64,000 bases of DNA, taken from the NCBI RefSeq assembly GCF_001613405.1, contig NZ_BDCH01000035.1, positions 1-64,000 of the forward strand, read 5' to 3'. Shown here piece by piece: positions 1-8,633 of this stretch. The first letter of the stretch is position 1, and every line of letters starts with the position of its first letter. The notes under the pieces are model-generated. The model worked only from the letters and a program-made list of their open reading frames with translations, searched no databases and was not told the DNA's origin. The DNA comes from Nocardia crassostreae. GTDB taxonomy: Bacteria; Actinomycetota; Actinomycetes; Mycobacteriales; Mycobacteriaceae. A program made the translations under genes and the position numbers.

Positions 1-477
1 GTCGAGGGCACGGATTGTCGAATCCGCGACAGCCGCAAGACTCTGCCCGGTTTGCGAGCTTTGCAGAAGTACGCCGTCCGCGTCGGCGGCGGCGTCAATC
101 ACCGCATGGGCCTCGGCGACGCCGCCCTCATCAAGGACAACCACGTCGTAGCGGCGGGCTCGGTCGTCAACGCCCTGCGCGCCGTCCGCGACCTGAACCC
201 GAACATCGAATGCGAGGTCGAGGTGGACAGCCTCGAACAACTCGACGCCGTCCTCGCCGAAGACGTGGAACTGGTCCTGCTGGACAACTTCCCGCTCTGG
301 GCCACCCAGGCCGCCGTCCAGCGCCGCAACACCCGCTCACCGCGAACGAAACTCGAATCCTCCGGCGGCCTGACCCTGGACGCCGCCGCCGACTACGCGC
401 GCACCGGCGTCGACTACCTGGCCGTCGGCGCACTCACCCATTCGGTGCGCGTGCTGGATCTGGGTCTGGATATGTGA
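1..477 (+). CDS. nadC: Nicotinate-nucleotide pyrophosphorylase (quinolinate phosphoribosyltransferase), C-terminal part
   Basis: Joins quinolinate and PRPP to give nicotinate mononucleotide, PPi and CO2 in de novo NAD synthesis. The frame is open from base 1, so about 158 C-terminal residues are visible and the start lies outside the window. Recognisable family motifs are DSRKTLPGLR near the left edge, GGGVNHRMGL, LIKDNH (lysine of the active site), ESSGG and a final VDYLAVGALTHS strand-helix of the barrel. It stops at TGA, seven bases before a convergent gene. In M. tuberculosis nadC lies just upstream of hisD; here about 25 kb of other genes separate the two. Confidence 0.95.
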   Translation, partial: VEGTDCRIRDSRKTLPGLRALQKYAVRVGGGVNHRMGLGDAALIKDNHVVAAGSVVNALRAVRDLNPNIECEVEVDSLEQLDAVLAEDVELVLLDNFPLWATQAAVQRRNTRSPRTKLESSGGLTLDAAADYARTGVDYLAVGALTHSVRVLDLGLDM

Positions 478-484
478 TTCCGCC

Positions 485-664
485 TCAGCGGCGGTAGTTG
501 GGCTGGTTGATGGTCCCGCAGCCGCCGCAATCCGGGCACCAGCTGTACGAGCCGTCGTCGCCGTAGAGTTTTCCGCCGCCTCCGCAGAAGCCGCAGTACC
601 GCCAGCCCCGTTCGGGGGCGACATTGTCGAGGACGACATTCAGGAATAACGCGGAAAACGCCAT
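485..664 (-). CDS. Small zinc-ribbon-like protein (59 aa)
   Basis: Predicted 59-residue protein starting at ATG 664. An N-terminal hydrophobic stretch (residues 2-12) is followed by a Gly- and Cys-rich segment with CGFC at 24-27 and CPDCGGC at 43-49. Two CxxC pairs of this kind usually bind one zinc ion, as in DnaJ-type or rubredoxin-like ribbons. The longer open frame running upstream is only a GC-rich read-through. No function is assigned. It is convergent with nadC, with seven bases between the stops. Confidence 0.6.
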   Translation of the reverse strand: MAFSALFLNVVLDNVAPERGWRYCGFCGGGGKLYGDDGSYSWCPDCGGCGTINQPNYRR

Positions 665-759
665 GCTGATACACCTCGCGGCTAGTGGGATCCCAAACAT
701 ATTGGGACCTGCCGCGCCATCTGTCCCGGAAACGGGGCAACCAGCCCGATAAGGTGGGT

Positions 760-1245
760 TTACAGTCCGAATTCGCGCGGATCCAGGTGCAGCACCTGAC
801 AGGCTTCCTTGACGGCGGCGACCTCGTGCGCGTCGAAGCTGCCGTCGGCATTGCCGATCATGATTCCGATTTGCACCACGGCGCGGGCCTCGGTGTCCTT
901 GCCGGTCGCCTTGGCGATCTGCTGCATGACATACGCGCGTCCGAATGCCGGATCCATGGTGATCCGATTGCAATTGTCCTCGAACAGGTTTCGTAATTAA
1001 TCGGTCGGAAAGTGCTGCAGGATCGGGTCCGCCCCGATCAGCTGCGCCACCCGCATGCGCTCCTCGGGATCGATACTGCCGTCGGCCGCCGCGACCAGCG
1101 CGCAAATCCCCATGGTCGCATCCCGAAACGACCCGCCCCGCAACTCGTTCCGCTTGGTGAGCAACTGCTCCCGCCACTTCGGCGCGCTCTCCAGCAACCG
1201 GCTGATCGAGTGGGCGTTGGAGACGAGACGGTGCAGGAAAGCCAT
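760..1245 (-). pseudogene. TerB-like tellurite-resistance family gene interrupted by an in-frame TAA
   Basis: The two halves share one frame and make one TerB-like protein of about 161 residues. The N-half (residues 1-82) has the CALVAAADGSIDPEER helix-acidic-loop motif; the C-half has the second copy, IGNADGSFDAHEVAAVKEAC. TerB domains are all-helical with acidic metal-binding loops and are linked to stress and membrane functions. Codon 83 (997-999) is TAA, directly followed by LRNLFEDNCNRITMDP in frame, so a single substitution (for example of GAA) explains it. No good start lies just after the stop except ATG 957, which would yield only half a domain. Confidence 0.75.
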
Positions 1246-1363
1246 GACACACTCCGAATACGCGCTGATGTACCACCCGAACCCTAACAGCCTGCCGCCC
1301 GGTAGGCGCCTGCGAATTTATTCGATGACAATCGGCTGGGCAATCGGTCGGGTAATCGGTCGC

Positions 1364-2542
1364 TCAGGCGGTGAGCTCGCGTTCCAGCGGCGTGCGGAAG
1401 CGGGGTATGGGGCGGATATCGCCGTACCAGGCGGTCATGCGGGCGACCTCGGACTCGATCCACGATTTCGCGTCCGCGCCGACGTCTTCCAGTAGCCGCC
1501 AGACGATTTCGCCATCGGGACGCTGCGCCCAGCCGCCGACGATGCGACCGTCCCACCAGACGGTGGGGCCGATATTGCCGTTGCGGTCGAAGAGCGCGGG
1601 AGCGTGCTCGCCCAGGTACCACTCACGGGACTGCCAGCCCATGGGAGTCGGGTCGAGGGCGGGCAGCAGCGCCGCCCACGGTTCGGGCGCAGGGACCGGA
1701 TCCAGATCGTCGGCGAGGACCAGGCCGGGCGTGCCGTCCAGATCCACCTCCGCGGTGTCCAAGTGGGACAGGGCTTTCCGGACGTCGCCCAGCGTCCAGC
1801 CGGTCCACCATTTGATATTGCTCACGGGCGCGGGGCCGAAGGCATACAGCCACCGCCGCACCAGTTCGGCACGGGCCTCGTCGGCGGGGATCGTCGGAAT
1901 GCCCGCGGGGAGCCAGGATTCGATGGGAGCCCAGGTGTACTGACTGCTCGACCATGTGCCATTGGGTCGGCCGCGGACGATACGGCCCTCCGCGCCGAGC
2001 GTCACCAGCACCCAGGTGGTGATATTGGTCGGCTTCGAATAGGGCTTGCCGGGGGCGGCGTCGACCTGGGTGCGTAACCGCGGCACGTCCTTGCTCAGCT
2101 GGGCGCCAGTGGCGCTGCCGCGGGACAGGAGCGCCTGATGCGTTTCGGCTTCCACCTCCGCCCACCAGGCGGTGATATCGCCCTCGACGACTCCGGCCTG
2201 ATCGACGTAGCGGCTGTAGGTCTTGCGCTGCTTGTGGGCCAGCGCGTCGGCGCACGAGGCTTGCAGCACGGGGACCAGGTCGAGCGGAGCGATGAACATG
2301 GTGCGGCGCATGGCCAGCAGTCGCAGCAGTGTGCGGTCGTCGTAGAGCGCCTTCTCCACATGACCGGGCTCGATGGTCCGCGAGCGCGCCGCGACCGACA
2401 GGTAGACCGTCGCCGGATCGGTGGCGTGCAGGACGACCATGGACCGCACGATCTCGGTGACGTCATCGGTCCGCTCGGCAGTCGCCAGCCGATGCCGCAC
2501 CGCCAACCGGGCCCGCCGCTCCGCGACATCCATCGAACGCAT
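1364..2542 (-). CDS. Winged-helix DNA-binding domain protein (YcaQ/AlkX-like family)
   Basis: 392 residues from ATG 2542; an in-frame ATG at 2533 is an alternative. Features of the winged-helix family related to E. coli YcaQ (PF06224) include the N-terminal RHRLA segment, MRRTMFIAPLDLVP around residues 78-91, and the C-terminal NIGPTVWWDGRIVGGWAQRP block with EVARM and LERELTA. YcaQ relatives act on DNA interstrand crosslinks, but many actinobacterial members have no known function, so a repair role is only inferred. The gene faces away from a truncated hydrolase whose remaining frame begins almost at this start codon. Confidence 0.8.
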   Translation of the reverse strand: MRSMDVAERRARLAVRHRLATAERTDDVTEIVRSMVVLHATDPATVYLSVAARSRTIEPGHVEKALYDDRTLLRLLAMRRTMFIAPLDLVPVLQASCADALAHKQRKTYSRYVDQAGVVEGDITAWWAEVEAETHQALLSRGSATGAQLSKDVPRLRTQVDAAPGKPYSKPTNITTWVLVTLGAEGRIVRGRPNGTWSSSQYTWAPIESWLPAGIPTIPADEARAELVRRWLYAFGPAPVSNIKWWTGWTLGDVRKALSHLDTAEVDLDGTPGLVLADDLDPVPAPEPWAALLPALDPTPMGWQSREWYLGEHAPALFDRNGNIGPTVWWDGRIVGGWAQRPDGEIVWRLLEDVGADAKSWIESEVARMTAWYGDIRPIPRFRTPLERELTA

Positions 2543-2547
2543 GCGCG

Positions 2548-3171
2548 AATCGTAGCCGCTCGCACTGGTACCGCGGCGAGAATCCGGGCATCGGGCGCAC
2601 CGTGCTGTGGGGCTGGAGTCAGGGCGGCATCACCGGCGGGCTCGCCGCGGCCTACGCGCCACCGGGCACCTTCGACTACTGGGTCAGCACTTTCGGGCAC
2701 GCGGACAACTTCACCGCCTGGCTGAAAGCCGCTGCGCTGAACGGGAACATGCGCGCGCAGATCGAGCGGGACGCGGGCGGCTGCATGCCGCTGCTGTGCC
2801 CGCAGCCCTATGCCGACCGCTCGCCCGCCCTGCTGGCCGGGCGCATCGGGGTGCGGCGCACACTGCTCGTGCATGGCGCCGACGATGCGGTGGTGCCGTA
2901 CGCGACCACACTGGAAATGCGGACCGCGCTGGCGCTCAGCGGCAAGCCGGTCTCGGTGTACACCATCGTCTCCGGGCGCGATCCGGATGGTCGCGTGGTC
3001 CCCGGATTCCACTGCCCGAGCCCGGCATTCGCCGAATCCGCCTGCGTCGTCGAGCGATTGCTGCTCGGCACCGAGCCGGTCGACGGCGGCGACCGCGACT
3101 ATCTTGTGGATATCGGTGCGGGCGTGAATTCCGCCCCGCCCGCTCCGCCGAATGCGAAGTGCGCGGCCTGA
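2548..3171 (+). pseudogene. Alpha/beta hydrolase remnant lacking its N-terminal half
   Basis: The frame encodes about 200 residues of a hydrolase core: nucleophile elbow GWSQGG, acid region VHGADDAVVPY and catalytic-His region PGFHCPSP, so the whole triad is present. What is missing is everything before the strand leading to the nucleophile: a signal peptide or first strands, the oxyanion-hole region, and any proper start codon. The open frame runs into the 5' end of the divergent winged-helix gene, so the missing half cannot lie there. The only internal starts (for example GTG 2602) fall right at the nucleophile strand. It looks like a secreted-type lipase or peptidase fragment left by a deletion. 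Confidence 0.6.
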
Positions 3172-3280
3172 ACCCGCCTCCGATCTATACCCTCGAAGGG
3201 GACATGCACAGCGATTCGGGGTGGTGCGCATGAAGATCGTCGTAGCGGGAGCGATCGGGCGGCCGCTGGCGACCGCGCAA

Positions 3281-3703
3281 TCAGCGTGACTCGGGATGAG
3301 TGACGGGACAGAGTGTCACCAGATGCTCGATACCGGCGAAGTCGGCGGGGTTGACGGTAAAGAGCGGCAGTCCGTGCACAGAGGCTATCGAGGCGATCAT
3401 GAGATCGATCCTGCGCGGCTTCGGATTTCGTCCAGCGGCGAGAACTGCTGCGACAATATGGCCGTACCGTCGTGCTGCGCGAGCATCGAATGGGACCGGC
3501 TCGAAAAGCGCCTCTGCGTTCTGAATGCGTTCGATGCGCCGGGCCCGCTCCGCGGGATCGGTCGTGAAGTGTGGCCCCGCGGCGAGTTCGGCCATCGTTA
3601 TCGAACTGGTGAGGATCTCGGCGGGCAACTCATCCGGATCGACGGCATCGATGAGGATCAAGACATCGGTATCGACCAGGCCGCGCTCATGGACGGTGGT
3701 CAC
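3281..3703 (-). CDS. vapC: PIN-domain ribonuclease toxin, VapC family
   Basis: 140-residue PIN-domain protein. The acidic metal-binding set is complete: D11 and D13 in VDTDVLI, E39 in MAELA, D100 in RRIDLMIA and D121 in NPADF. VapC toxins cut specific tRNAs or rRNA with Mg2+ or Mn2+ when the antitoxin is lost. The start GTG/ATG region overlaps the antitoxin stop by 4 bp, the usual coupled vapBC layout. The RNA target cannot be read from the sequence. Confidence 0.9.
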   Translation of the reverse strand: MTTVHERGLVDTDVLILIDAVDPDELPAEILTSSITMAELAAGPHFTTDPAERARRIERIQNAEALFEPVPFDARAARRYGHIVAAVLAAGRNPKPRRIDLMIASIASVHGLPLFTVNPADFAGIEHLVTLCPVTHPESR

Positions 3704-4005
3704 GAGTCGCTGCCCGGCGCGAACTCGCCACGGCGGTAGGCGCGGTCGTACGGGTCGTACAACGAGTCGTCGACGAAGCCGTTGTCTTCGGCGCCGCCCG
3801 AAAGCCCGGTGAACGCGGCGATTACCTCGTCACGAGGCACCGCCGTACGCCGTCGGGCGTGGCGGTGCGGCACCAGATCAGCAACTGCCGTGCCGTCGAC
3901 CGTGACCGTGTACGACCGTCCGGCGCGCACCTCGCGCAAGATTCGGCTGGCCTCGTTGCGAAGTTCACGCTGCGGGATTTCGGGCAGCTCGGCGGGTATG
4001 CCCAT
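3700..4005 (-). CDS. vapB: VapB-type antitoxin (Phd/YefM-like fold)
   Basis: 101 residues. The N-terminal half, with IPQRELRNEASRILREV then AGRSYTVTVDGTAVADLVP, is the Phd/YefM-like DNA-binding and dimer domain. The acidic, unstructured C-terminal tail (residues 70-101) should wrap around the toxin and neutralise it. It precedes and overlaps vapC by 4 bp, giving antitoxin-first order. ATG follows a promoter-like TACGAT by 6 bases, so the transcript may be leaderless and self-regulated. Confidence 0.88.
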   Translation of the reverse strand: MGIPAELPEIPQRELRNEASRILREVRAGRSYTVTVDGTAVADLVPHRHARRRTAVPRDEVIAAFTGLSGGAEDNGFVDDSLYDPYDRAYRRGEFAPGSDS

Positions 4006-4011
4006 CCTTTA

Positions 4012-4032
4012 ATCGTAACGGCCGTGACTACG
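4012..4032 (-). promoter_or_regulatory. Candidate leaderless promoter and operator of vapBC
   Basis: On the minus strand TACGAT (4012-4017) lies 6 nt before the vapB ATG, the spacing of leaderless actinobacterial transcripts. An imperfect inverted repeat, CGTA at 4014-4017 and TACG at 4029-4032 around the palindrome ACGGCCGT (4018-4025), overlaps it and is a plausible VapB operator. Confidence 0.4.
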
Positions 4033-4191
4033 TGGTCGCTACAGATGCGCTACACCAAATATGCCCCGCTACGTGCGGCCGGTGGCGTGCACTGCTCGAC
4101 TCTGCGCGGACCGGGAACAGGTCAAGGAGTATTACGGTTGCTCGGGGAGGCAGGGGCTCGACGCGGAGCCCCGCAGGGCAGAGAGGCAGTG

Positions 4192-5058
4192 ATGAACACC
4201 CCGGTCGATCCGACCTACACCTGGAACGGCGCGGAGCTGGATCTCGACGCGTACCTGGCCCGCATCGGCTACACCGGCGAGCGCACGCCCACGCTGGAAA
4301 CCCTGCGCGGCCTGGTCTACGCGCACACCACCAGCATGCCGTTCGAGAATCTGGAGATCATCTTCGGCCGCGGCGTTCCCCTGGATCTGGCGACCTTGCA
4401 GGACAAGATGATCCGGCGCCGCCGCGGCGGCTACTGCTACGAGAACGTCGGACTGTTCGCGGCCGCCCTGGAGCGAATCGGATTCGAGTTCACCGGATTG
4501 TCCGGTCGCGTCACCATGGGCGCCACCGCCCTGCGCCCGCCCACCCACGCCCTGCTGCGCGTCCTGCCGGAGGACGACGACCGCGCCTGGCTGGCGGATA
4601 TCGGTTTCGGCGCGGGCCCGCTCGGACCCATCGAGCTCGCCCCCGATCGCGGCGAATTCTCCCTCGGCGCATGGCGTTACCGCCTGGAGCTGGGCACCGG
4701 CGCCCTCGGCAGCGAGCTGTGGACCCTGCACCAGCTCGGCCCCGAGGGCTGGATCTCCCGGCACACCTTCACGATGAACCCGCAGTACCGGATCGACTAC
4801 GCGGTCGGCAACCACTACGTGGCCACCTCGCCGCGCTCGCCGTTCGTCGCCCGCCCGTTCGTGCAGCGTTTCCTCCCGGACGCGCACCACACCCTCGACG
4901 GCACCGTCGTGACCACGGTCCGCCCCGACGGCGGCTCCGACACCCGGAACCTGGAACCGGCCGAACTACCGAAGGTTCTCGCGGAGGTGTTCGACATCGA
5001 ACTCGACGCGGCCGATGCGGCGCTCCTCACTCGGGCGGATTGGGCCGCGATGCGCTGA
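4192..5058 (+). CDS. nat: Arylamine N-acetyltransferase
   Basis: 288 residues from ATG 4192; the longer open frame upstream has no family match. The enzyme moves an acetyl group from acetyl-CoA to arylamines or hydrazines by a ping-pong mechanism, and the mycobacterial homologue acetylates isoniazid. The Cys-His-Asp triad is visible: C82 in RGGYCYENVGLF, H119 in THALLRV and D136 in ADIGFG. The early MPFENLEI motif and length also fit the family. The gene is single; upstream is the divergent vapBC pair, downstream a kinase on the same strand. Confidence 0.95.
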   Translation: MNTPVDPTYTWNGAELDLDAYLARIGYTGERTPTLETLRGLVYAHTTSMPFENLEIIFGRGVPLDLATLQDKMIRRRRGGYCYENVGLFAAALERIGFEFTGLSGRVTMGATALRPPTHALLRVLPEDDDRAWLADIGFGAGPLGPIELAPDRGEFSLGAWRYRLELGTGALGSELWTLHQLGPEGWISRHTFTMNPQYRIDYAVGNHYVATSPRSPFVARPFVQRFLPDAHHTLDGTVVTTVRPDGGSDTRNLEPAELPKVLAEVFDIELDAADAALLTRADWAAMR

Positions 5059-5257
5059 CCTGCGGATACCTGAATACAGTTACGCCGAAGTCACGTGAAT
5101 GCGGCGAAGATCTCACCGAGATCTCGCTCATATCTCACGCTGACGTCGGCGCGACGCGCAGCGCCCGCTACACTCGTGCGGGGAAACAAGCGGGCAACCG
5201 CCTCGTCACAGTCGTCTCGGAATAGAACTTCGGAGTAGTGCCATCGAAACCGGCCAA

Positions 5258-6844
5258 GTGATCGCAGGGCATTACCGCCTGGTCGAACGGATTGGTAGCG
5301 GCGGCACAGGTGTCGTCTGGCGGGCCGTCGACGAACGGCTGGAACGCTCGGTGGCGATCAAGCAGATCATCACCCAAGCAAGCCTGTCGCCCGCCGACAA
5401 GGACATCGTGCGGCAGCGCGCCGCGCGGGAAGCCCGCAATGCCGCCCGCTTCCAGCATCCCAATGCCATCGTCGTCTTCGACATCACCGAGCACGAGGGC
5501 GACCCGTGCCTGGTGATGGAGTACCTGGCGTCGCAGAGTCTCGCCGTCGTGCTGTCCTCGCAGGGCACACTGCCGCTGCCGCAGGTGGCGCGCATCGGTG
5601 AGCAGATCGCGTCGGCGCTGATCGCCGCGCACCGCTCCGGCATCGTGCACCGCGATGTGAAGCCGGGCAATATCCTGCTCGGCGACAACGGCGCCGTGAA
5701 GATCACCGACTTCGGCATTTCCAAGGCCAAGGGCGATGTCACCCTCACGGCCACCGGATTGATCTCCGGCACCGCCGCCTACCTCGCACCCGAGGTGGCG
5801 CGCGGCGCGGAACCGTCACCGGCCGCCGATGTCTTCTCCCTCGGCGCGACGCTGTTCCACGCGCTCGAAGGGGAGCCGCCCTACGGCACCAACCCGAATC
5901 CGCTCGCCCTGCTGTACGCGGCGGCGAACGGGCAGATCGGCGAACCGCGCAATGCCGGACCCCTCGGTGACCTGCTGCTGAGCCTGCTCAGCTTCGAGCC
6001 GGAGGACCGGCCGAGCATGCACGAGGTGCGCGACATCATGGCGGACTTCGCCGAGGTCGGGCCCGATGCCGCCGCCACCCGCGTGCTGGCGCAGCGGCGC
6101 GGCGGGGTGCAGGAGCGGCCCGCTGAACCGGTCACCCCGCGCCCGCCGCGGCCCGCGCCGCGTCCGGTCACCCGGCAGATGGATCGCCGCGCCGCGAACC
6201 TCGACCTGCCGACCGGCGCCATGAGCCAGGCCGCGCTGCTGGCGACACCGCCGCCGCAGCCGCCCGTCTCGGCCAGACCGCCGACCCAGTCCACGCCCGG
6301 GCCGTATCACGAGGAACCGCGCTCCAAGCGGAAGTTCGTGGTGGCGGCGCTGGTCGCGGCCGTCGTGGTGGCCGGTGCGGTCATCTTCGGCGTGCTCAGC
6401 TCCGGCGACTCGGGTAATACGGGTACCGATGCGGGCAGTGTCTCGGCAACCAAGGAATCCACCTCGGCGACCACCAAGCCCGGTTCGGCCGCGCTGGGGC
6501 AGACCAAGAGCGTCGGCCAGGTCGGCGTGCTGGAAGCCGCCGATGTGATTCAGAAGTTCTATGACGGGCTCGTCTACCTGAACTTCTCGGAGGCCTGGGC
6601 GCAGCTCACGCCCGCCGCGCAGCAGGTCTACGGCAATCAGCAGGCGTTCACGAACTATTGGACGTCGAACCGGGTCACCCGGTACTCGGAGATCAGCGGC
6701 GCGCGCGGCAACGACAGCCAGAACTCCGATGGTTCGGTGGACATGGCGGTGGCCAGCGTGACCTACGGCAGCAAGAACAAGTCGATGAACCTGCGGGTGG
6801 TCGACACCGGCAGCGGGCTGCTGATCGACAGCGACACGAAATAG
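5258..6844 (+). CDS. Membrane-anchored Ser/Thr protein kinase (Pkn family)
   Basis: About 528 residues from GTG 5258. The kinase domain (1-265) has glycine loop GSGGTG at 12-17, ATP lysine K35, catalytic HRDVKPGN (D133) and DFG in ITDFGISKA. A Pro-rich linker leads to one membrane segment at about 359-380 (VVAALVAAVVVAGAVIFGVL). The outer C-terminal part (about 430-528) looks like a SnoaL/NTF2-type fold rather than PASTA repeats. The in-frame codons before the GTG (…ETGQ) resemble the usual kinase N-terminus, so the true start may be slightly upstream. TACACT at 5169-5174 is a possible -10 element. The TAG stop is followed by a strong hairpin. Confidence 0.9.
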   Translation: MIAGHYRLVERIGSGGTGVVWRAVDERLERSVAIKQIITQASLSPADKDIVRQRAAREARNAARFQHPNAIVVFDITEHEGDPCLVMEYLASQSLAVVLSSQGTLPLPQVARIGEQIASALIAAHRSGIVHRDVKPGNILLGDNGAVKITDFGISKAKGDVTLTATGLISGTAAYLAPEVARGAEPSPAADVFSLGATLFHALEGEPPYGTNPNPLALLYAAANGQIGEPRNAGPLGDLLLSLLSFEPEDRPSMHEVRDIMADFAEVGPDAAATRVLAQRRGGVQERPAEPVTPRPPRPAPRPVTRQMDRRAANLDLPTGAMSQAALLATPPPQPPVSARPPTQSTPGPYHEEPRSKRKFVVAALVAAVVVAGAVIFGVLSSGDSGNTGTDAGSVSATKESTSATTKPGSAALGQTKSVGQVGVLEAADVIQKFYDGLVYLNFSEAWAQLTPAAQQVYGNQQAFTNYWTSNRVTRYSEISGARGNDSQNSDGSVDMAVASVTYGSKNKSMNLRVVDTGSGLLIDSDTK

Positions 6845-6860
6845 CCGAAATCGGACAATA

Positions 6861-6897
6861 GCACTGCGCCGCAACGGAATCCGGTGCGGCGCAGTGC
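6861..6897 (+). terminator. Terminator-like hairpin after the kinase gene
   Basis: A perfect 13-bp inverted repeat (6861-6873 with 6885-6897) around an 11-nt loop starts 17 bases after the kinase stop. There is no U-run, as is common for GC-rich actinobacterial terminators. Confidence 0.65.
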
Positions 6898-7145
6898 TGT
6901 ATCGGTTGCGGGGGAGTGCTGGAACGGCTGCGGGGGTGCCCGTGCCTGCCGTGCCGGTTGTGGCCCAGCTGTATCGGTTGTGGGCGGTGCTGTGTCGGTG
7001 TGCGGCAGCGCTTCCCGGTATCCGGGGCTGTTTCCGGGCGTGGGCGATTCGACCGAGGCGATGCCGGGGCGTGCGCGTTCGCGGGCGGTCCGACTCGCCG
7101 GGGTGGGAGCGCGGCGGCTCGTCGTGCGCGGGGCAGACTGGCCGG
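6898..7145. other. G-rich intergenic stretch without a supported gene
   Basis: Between the kinase terminator and the next start there is a G/T-rich stretch on the plus strand with repeated short words such as ATCGGTTG and TGTGG. Open frames cross it but none shows protein-like composition or a family motif. Nothing functional is recognised. Confidence 0.5.
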
Positions 7146-7988
7146 GTGAATCATCAACTGGGCGCGATCGTCTGTGCGTTGCTCGCCGCGCTGTGCTTCG
7201 CGGTGGCGGCGGTCGCCCAGCAGCATGCGGCGGCGGGGGTGGGGGAGGACGAATCGCTGGTGCGGGAACTGCTGCGCAATCCGCGCTGGTGGGCGGGGAT
7301 CGGCGGGGACGCGACCGGGTACGGATTGCAGGTGGTCGCGCTCGCCCTGGGCGCGGTGCTGCTGGTGCAGCCGATTCTGGTGAGTGCGCTGGTGTTCGCG
7401 CTGCCGCTCTCGGCCCGGATCAACCGGCGCGGTATATCGGCGCGCACCTGGGCCATCGCGCTGGCGCTGGTCGCGGCGCTGGCGTGCTTCCTGATCGTCG
7501 GGAATCCGACCGAAGGGAATTCCACTGCGCCGCTGGGGGACTGGATAGTCCCCTTGGCAGTTCTGCTCGGGTTGATCGGCGCGGCCGTGGCGGCCGGGGG
7601 CGCGACCCGCGATCCGGCGCGGCGGGCATTGCTGCTCGGCGCGGCGGGTGGCTCGCTGTTCGGGCTGGCCGCGGCGCTCACCGTGTATGTGACCGGGCTG
7701 TTCGAGCACGGTCTCGGCCAGGTGCTCGGCAGCTGGCAGACCTGGGCGCTGGTGACCGCCGGTGTGACCGGGGTGTACTTGCAGCAGCGCGCCTTTCAAG
7801 CCGGACCCCTGGCCGCCTCGCTGCCCGCCGTCACCATTGCCGAGCCGCTGGCGGCGGCCTTCATCGGTGTCGGCGTGCTCGGGGAACGGCTGCGCACAGG
7901 GGGTTTCGGGCTGGTCGTCATCGCGTTGACGGTGGTCGTCATGTGCGTCGCGACGGTGCGGCTGTCGCGGGTGCAGGCCGAGGTGTGA
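7146..7988 (+). CDS. DMT-superfamily (EamA-like) multi-pass membrane protein
   Basis: 280 residues from GTG 7146. Ten or so hydrophobic helices fill the sequence, with short charged loops, in two halves as expected for drug/metabolite transporter folds. Examples are the first helix (LGAIVCALLAALCFAVAAV) and the last pair ending VVIALTVVVMCVATVRL. AAFIGVGVLGERL near the C-terminus resembles the conserved EamA helix that holds a Glu. The substrate is unknown. The long upstream open frame was rejected because hydrophobic coding sequence begins only at this GTG. Confidence 0.7.
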   Translation: MNHQLGAIVCALLAALCFAVAAVAQQHAAAGVGEDESLVRELLRNPRWWAGIGGDATGYGLQVVALALGAVLLVQPILVSALVFALPLSARINRRGISARTWAIALALVAALACFLIVGNPTEGNSTAPLGDWIVPLAVLLGLIGAAVAAGGATRDPARRALLLGAAGGSLFGLAAALTVYVTGLFEHGLGQVLGSWQTWALVTAGVTGVYLQQRAFQAGPLAASLPAVTIAEPLAAAFIGVGVLGERLRTGGFGLVVIALTVVVMCVATVRLSRVQAEV

Positions 7989-8015
7989 CCCCTATCGCAA
8001 TGCGATTGCGGTGGT

Positions 8016-8021
8016 TAGCCT
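8016..8021 (+). promoter_or_regulatory. Candidate leaderless -10 element
   Basis: TAGCCT ends 6 nt before the ATG at 8028, matching the TANNNT-N6/7-start pattern of leaderless actinobacterial genes. No ribosome site is seen before that ATG. Confidence 0.35.
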
Positions 8022-8027
8022 TTCGAT

Positions 8028-8633
8028 ATGAACGTACGCCAGATGCTCGAAGACGAGCGCGGGGAGCTGGTCGAACTGCTTCGTTCGCTGTCCGCGGAGC
8101 AATGGGAAACACCGTCATTGTGCGCGGGCTGGACGGTCCGGGATGTGGTGTGCCACTTGCAGACCGATACCGTCTCACTGTCCAGTTACGGCTTGCTCGG
8201 CCTGCGCAGCCTGTTCTCGGTGGACCGCATCAACAACGGACTGGTCGAGCGGTTCCGGCCGATGCCCGCCGACGTCCTGGTCGAGCGGCTGGCCACCACC
8301 TCCGGCTGGTTCTCGCGGCTGTCCCCGGGCCTGGCGCTGTCCGATACCTTCGTGCACCAGCAGGACATTCGGCGACCGCTCGGCCTCGAACGCAATGTGC
8401 CCGCCGAACGGCTCGTTCACGTCCTCACCAATCCGGATCCCTTCGCCGCACCGGGACGCTATATGAAGGGCCTGCGCTGGGAGGCCACCGATATCGACTG
8501 GTCCAAGGGATCCGGCCCGGCCGTACGCGGGCCCGGCGAAGCGCTGGCGCTGGCCATGGTCGGCCGGGCGGTCGCGGTCGCCGAACTCGAGGGCGACGGC
8601 GTCGCCCTAGTCCGGGAGCGCTGCAAACGCTGA
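8028..8633 (+). CDS. Maleylpyruvate isomerase/DinB-like mycothiol-dependent family protein
   Basis: 201 residues. The N-terminal four-helix bundle has the hallmarks of the TIGR03083/MDMPI_N family: LCAGWTVRDVVCHL near residues 31-44, where the His is a metal ligand, and FVHQQDIRRPLG near 108-119 with the second and third ligands. Members bind a divalent metal and often use mycothiol to open, isomerise or transfer small molecules; the exact substrate is unknown. The 3' end overlaps the convergent XRE gene by 27 bp. Confidence 0.8.
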   Translation: MNVRQMLEDERGELVELLRSLSAEQWETPSLCAGWTVRDVVCHLQTDTVSLSSYGLLGLRSLFSVDRINNGLVERFRPMPADVLVERLATTSGWFSRLSPGLALSDTFVHQQDIRRPLGLERNVPAERLVHVLTNPDPFAAPGRYMKGLRWEATDIDWSKGSGPAVRGPGEALALAMVGRAVAVAELEGDGVALVRERCKR

